Assembly (NCBI GenBank): GCA_034421995.1
Contig: DAOUJY010000024.1
Span: 1 to 6,084 of the forward strand
Length of the DNA stretch: 6,084 nt
Direction: 5' to 3'
DNA from: Bin87 sp034421995
Lineage (GTDB): Bacteria; Chloroflexota; Dehalococcoidia; Lucifugimonadales; UBA3495
Below, in pieces: positions 4,846 through 6,084 of this stretch (position 1 is the first letter of the stretch; every line of letters starts with the position of its first letter). The notes below the pieces were generated by a model. It made no database searches. It was not told where the DNA came from and was given only the letters and a program-made list of their open reading frames with translations. A program made the position numbers and the translations under genes.

Positions 4846-6084
4846 GGCTGGATCAGACACCGCAACGCGCACCGAGGACGCCGGGGTCGCGGCGTACTTC
4901 GCGTCCGTGCTGATTACCCGGTGGCTGATGACCACGCTCTCGTCATTGCTATCGTCATCGGAGCCGCCGTGCACCGTGAACGTCTTCACCTGGTTCCACC
5001 GCGACGGCGAGAAAACGTGGGACGCAGGGCGCACGGCGACCGCGCCGACGTCGTCGCTGACCGCCGTGACGGTGACGTTCGCGCTCGGCCGGCTGTTCAG
5101 GACCACGGTGTAGGTCGCGGAACCCCCCTCGGATACGGCCAGCGGCCGGGCCGCGGTCACCGTTATGCCCGCAGTGTCGTTGTCGACGATGGTCACCACA
5201 GCCGTGTCCCCGCCGTCGCCGGTTTTCACCCAACCGGCGGTGGTGGCGGCGATGACGACGGTGAAGGTCTCATCGTCTTCGTCCACCGCGTCGTCCACGG
5301 TGGGGATGGTGATGGTCAGGGTGGTATCGCCCGTGGGGACGGTCACTGGGGTGGCAATGCTGCCCACATCGTCCGCCTCGGCGGTGGCGTCGCCATCGTA
5401 GCCGGGCGTCACGGTGAACGCGACGCCGTCGGCCGGGGCTGCCTCGCTCAGCGTTATGGTCAAGGCCGCGCTCCCGCCCTCAATCACCATGGCGGCCGAG
5501 CTTACGGAGTATGTGGATGGATCGGTAGGCTCCGGGGTGGGTGTGGGCGTGGACTGGCCACCGCCAGAACCTTGCTGGCTCGGCGGCGTGGTGTCAGACA
5601 CCGCTACGCGCACCGAGGACACCAAAGCCCCGGCGTACTTCGCGTCCGCGCTGGTCACCCGGTGGCCGATGCCCACGCTCTCGTCATTGGTGTCGTCATC
5701 GGCCACGCCGCGCACCGTGAACGTCTTCGCCTGGTTCCACTGTGACGGCGAGAAAGTGTGGGACGCCGGGCGCACGGTGGCCGCGCCGACGTCGTCGCTG
5801 ACCGCGGTGATGGTGACATCCGCCGTAGGCCGGCTGGTCAAGACCACGGTGTAGATCGCCGTGGCTCCCTCATTCACGCGGACCGGGCTGGCCGCGTTCA
5901 CGGTGAACCCGGAGGTGTCGTCGTCGGTGATGGTCACCGTGGCCGTGCCGCTGCCGGCGGCGGCGGACTCAGTCCAGCCGTCGCCACCGGCGACGGTCAC
6001 CGTGAAGGTCTCGTCGTCTTCGTCCACCGCGTCGTCCACGGTGGGGATGGTGATGGTCAGGGTGGTATCGCCCGTGGGGACGGT
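4675..6084 (-). CDS. Calx-beta repeat protein, 5' end beyond the window, interrupted by frameshift
   Basis: The frame is open to the right edge, so the N-terminus and any signal peptide are missing. In order it contains: a partial Calx-beta domain A (6084-5914; DEDDETFTV, TITDDDT), a B-type Calx-beta-like domain (5913-5593; VNEGATAIYTVVL, SPSQWNQAKTFTV, DDDTNDE), a flexible Gly/Pro/Thr linker (5592-5515), a complete A domain (5514-5173; VIEGGSAALTITLSEAA, TVDDAVDEDDETFTV, VDNDT), a second B domain (5172-4852) and the first half of another A domain. Compared with the same site at 5339-5352 in the previous repeat, one C is missing, giving ACC CGG TGA instead of ACC CCN GTG, so translation stops at 4675. 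Calx-beta domains are Ca2+-binding beta-sandwiches common in large bacterial surface or adhesion proteins. An extracellular structural or adhesive role is inferred, and the partner is unknown. Confidence 0.85.
   Translation of the reverse strand, partial: TVPTGDTTLTITIPTVDDAVDEDDETFTVTVAGGDGWTESAAAGSGTATVTITDDDTSGFTVNAASPVRVNEGATAIYTVVLTSRPTADVTITAVSDDVGAATVRPASHTFSPSQWNQAKTFTVRGVADDDTNDESVGIGHRVTSADAKYAGALVSSVRVAVSDTTPPSQQGSGGGQSTPTPTPEPTDPSTYSVSSAAMVIEGGSAALTITLSEAAPADGVAFTVTPGYDGDATAEADDVGSIATPVTVPTGDTTLTITIPTVDDAVDEDDETFTVVIAATTAGWVKTGDGGDTAVVTIVDNDTAGITVTAARPLAVSEGGSATYTVVLNSRPSANVTVTAVSDDVGAVAVRPASHVFSPSRWNQVKTFTVHGGSDDDSNDESVVISHRVISTDAKYAATPASSVRVAVSDPATYSVSPFTMVIEGGSAALTITLSEAAPADGVAFTVTPGYDGDATAEAADVGSIATR
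4852..5514 (-). repeat. Repeat unit 2 (complete A-B domain pair, 663 bases)
   Basis: Encodes 221 residues from TYSVSS to VRVAVSD. It is spaced 669 bases from unit 3, with only two residues (PA) between them. Over 5089-5271 it differs from unit 3 (4421-4603) at only 3 of 183 bases by hand alignment, indicating recent duplication or homogenisation. Confidence 0.85.
5593..6084 (-). repeat. Repeat unit 1 (A-B domain pair, partial)
   Basis: Most N-terminal visible copy, truncated by the window edge. Its edge segment (6013-6084) matches unit 2 with one difference. Its central B-domain part resembles unit 3 more than unit 2, while the rest of its B domain is clearly diverged from both. A 26-residue linker follows it, giving a 741-base spacing to unit 2. 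Confidence 0.8.

Noticed and set aside
4004..5745. Long plus-strand open frames opposite the Calx-beta repeats (4004-4732, 4921-5745)
   Set aside because: Gly/Arg/His-rich translations that repeat with the opposite-strand domains. They are GC-driven antisense shadows.
4184..6084. Long direct repeats considered as a CRISPR or satellite array
   Set aside because: Units are about 660 bases, in frame, and encode Calx-beta-type domains. They are protein-domain repeats.

Overview
The window is GC-rich bacterial DNA (about 65-70% G+C in the lines I counted). All intact genes lie on the minus strand. A secreted multidomain subtilase, a Uma2-family protein, a decayed IS630-type transposase, a widespread short dispersed repeat and a Pro/Thr-linked Calx-beta surface protein together resemble environmental Chloroflexota or similar large-genome bacteria. 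That is an impression from gene content, not a taxonomic proof.

Layout from left to right. Positions 1-350 hold no gene I can defend, only a weak hairpin downstream of the protease. Positions 351-2669 (minus) encode a 772-residue exported subtilisin-like (S8) serine protease with an intact catalytic triad, a proline-rich pro-region, a beta-sandwich domain inserted inside the catalytic domain, and a C-terminal fibronectin-III-like domain. A 124-base AT-richer gap separates it from 2794-3519 (minus), a 241-residue Uma2 (DUF820) PD-(D/E)XK-fold protein with a C-terminal coiled coil. Upstream of Uma2 is a consensus TATAAT, then a plus-strand IS630-family transposase remnant (about 3613-4015). The remnant is truncated, frameshifted and stop-containing, and it carries two small insertions.

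From 4013 to the right edge (minus) lies the C-terminal part of a large, probably extracellular protein. It is built from alternating Calx-beta (A) and Calx-beta-like (B) domains in about 221-residue A-B units, two complete and one partial, and ends in a His-rich tail. One base is missing from a C run near 4680, which splits it into two frames. The repeat units are a DNA mosaic, which points to recombination or gene conversion between copies.

The genes do not form an evident operon or pathway. The protease and the Calx-beta protein are both likely exported or surface products, but they are separated by the Uma2 gene and transposon debris. I see no convincing new multi-gene system. The points most worth checking are the low-GC domain inserted in the protease, the mosaic repeats with their frameshift, the His-rich tail whose stop codon lies in transposon-derived sequence, and the layered insertions in the IS630 remnant.
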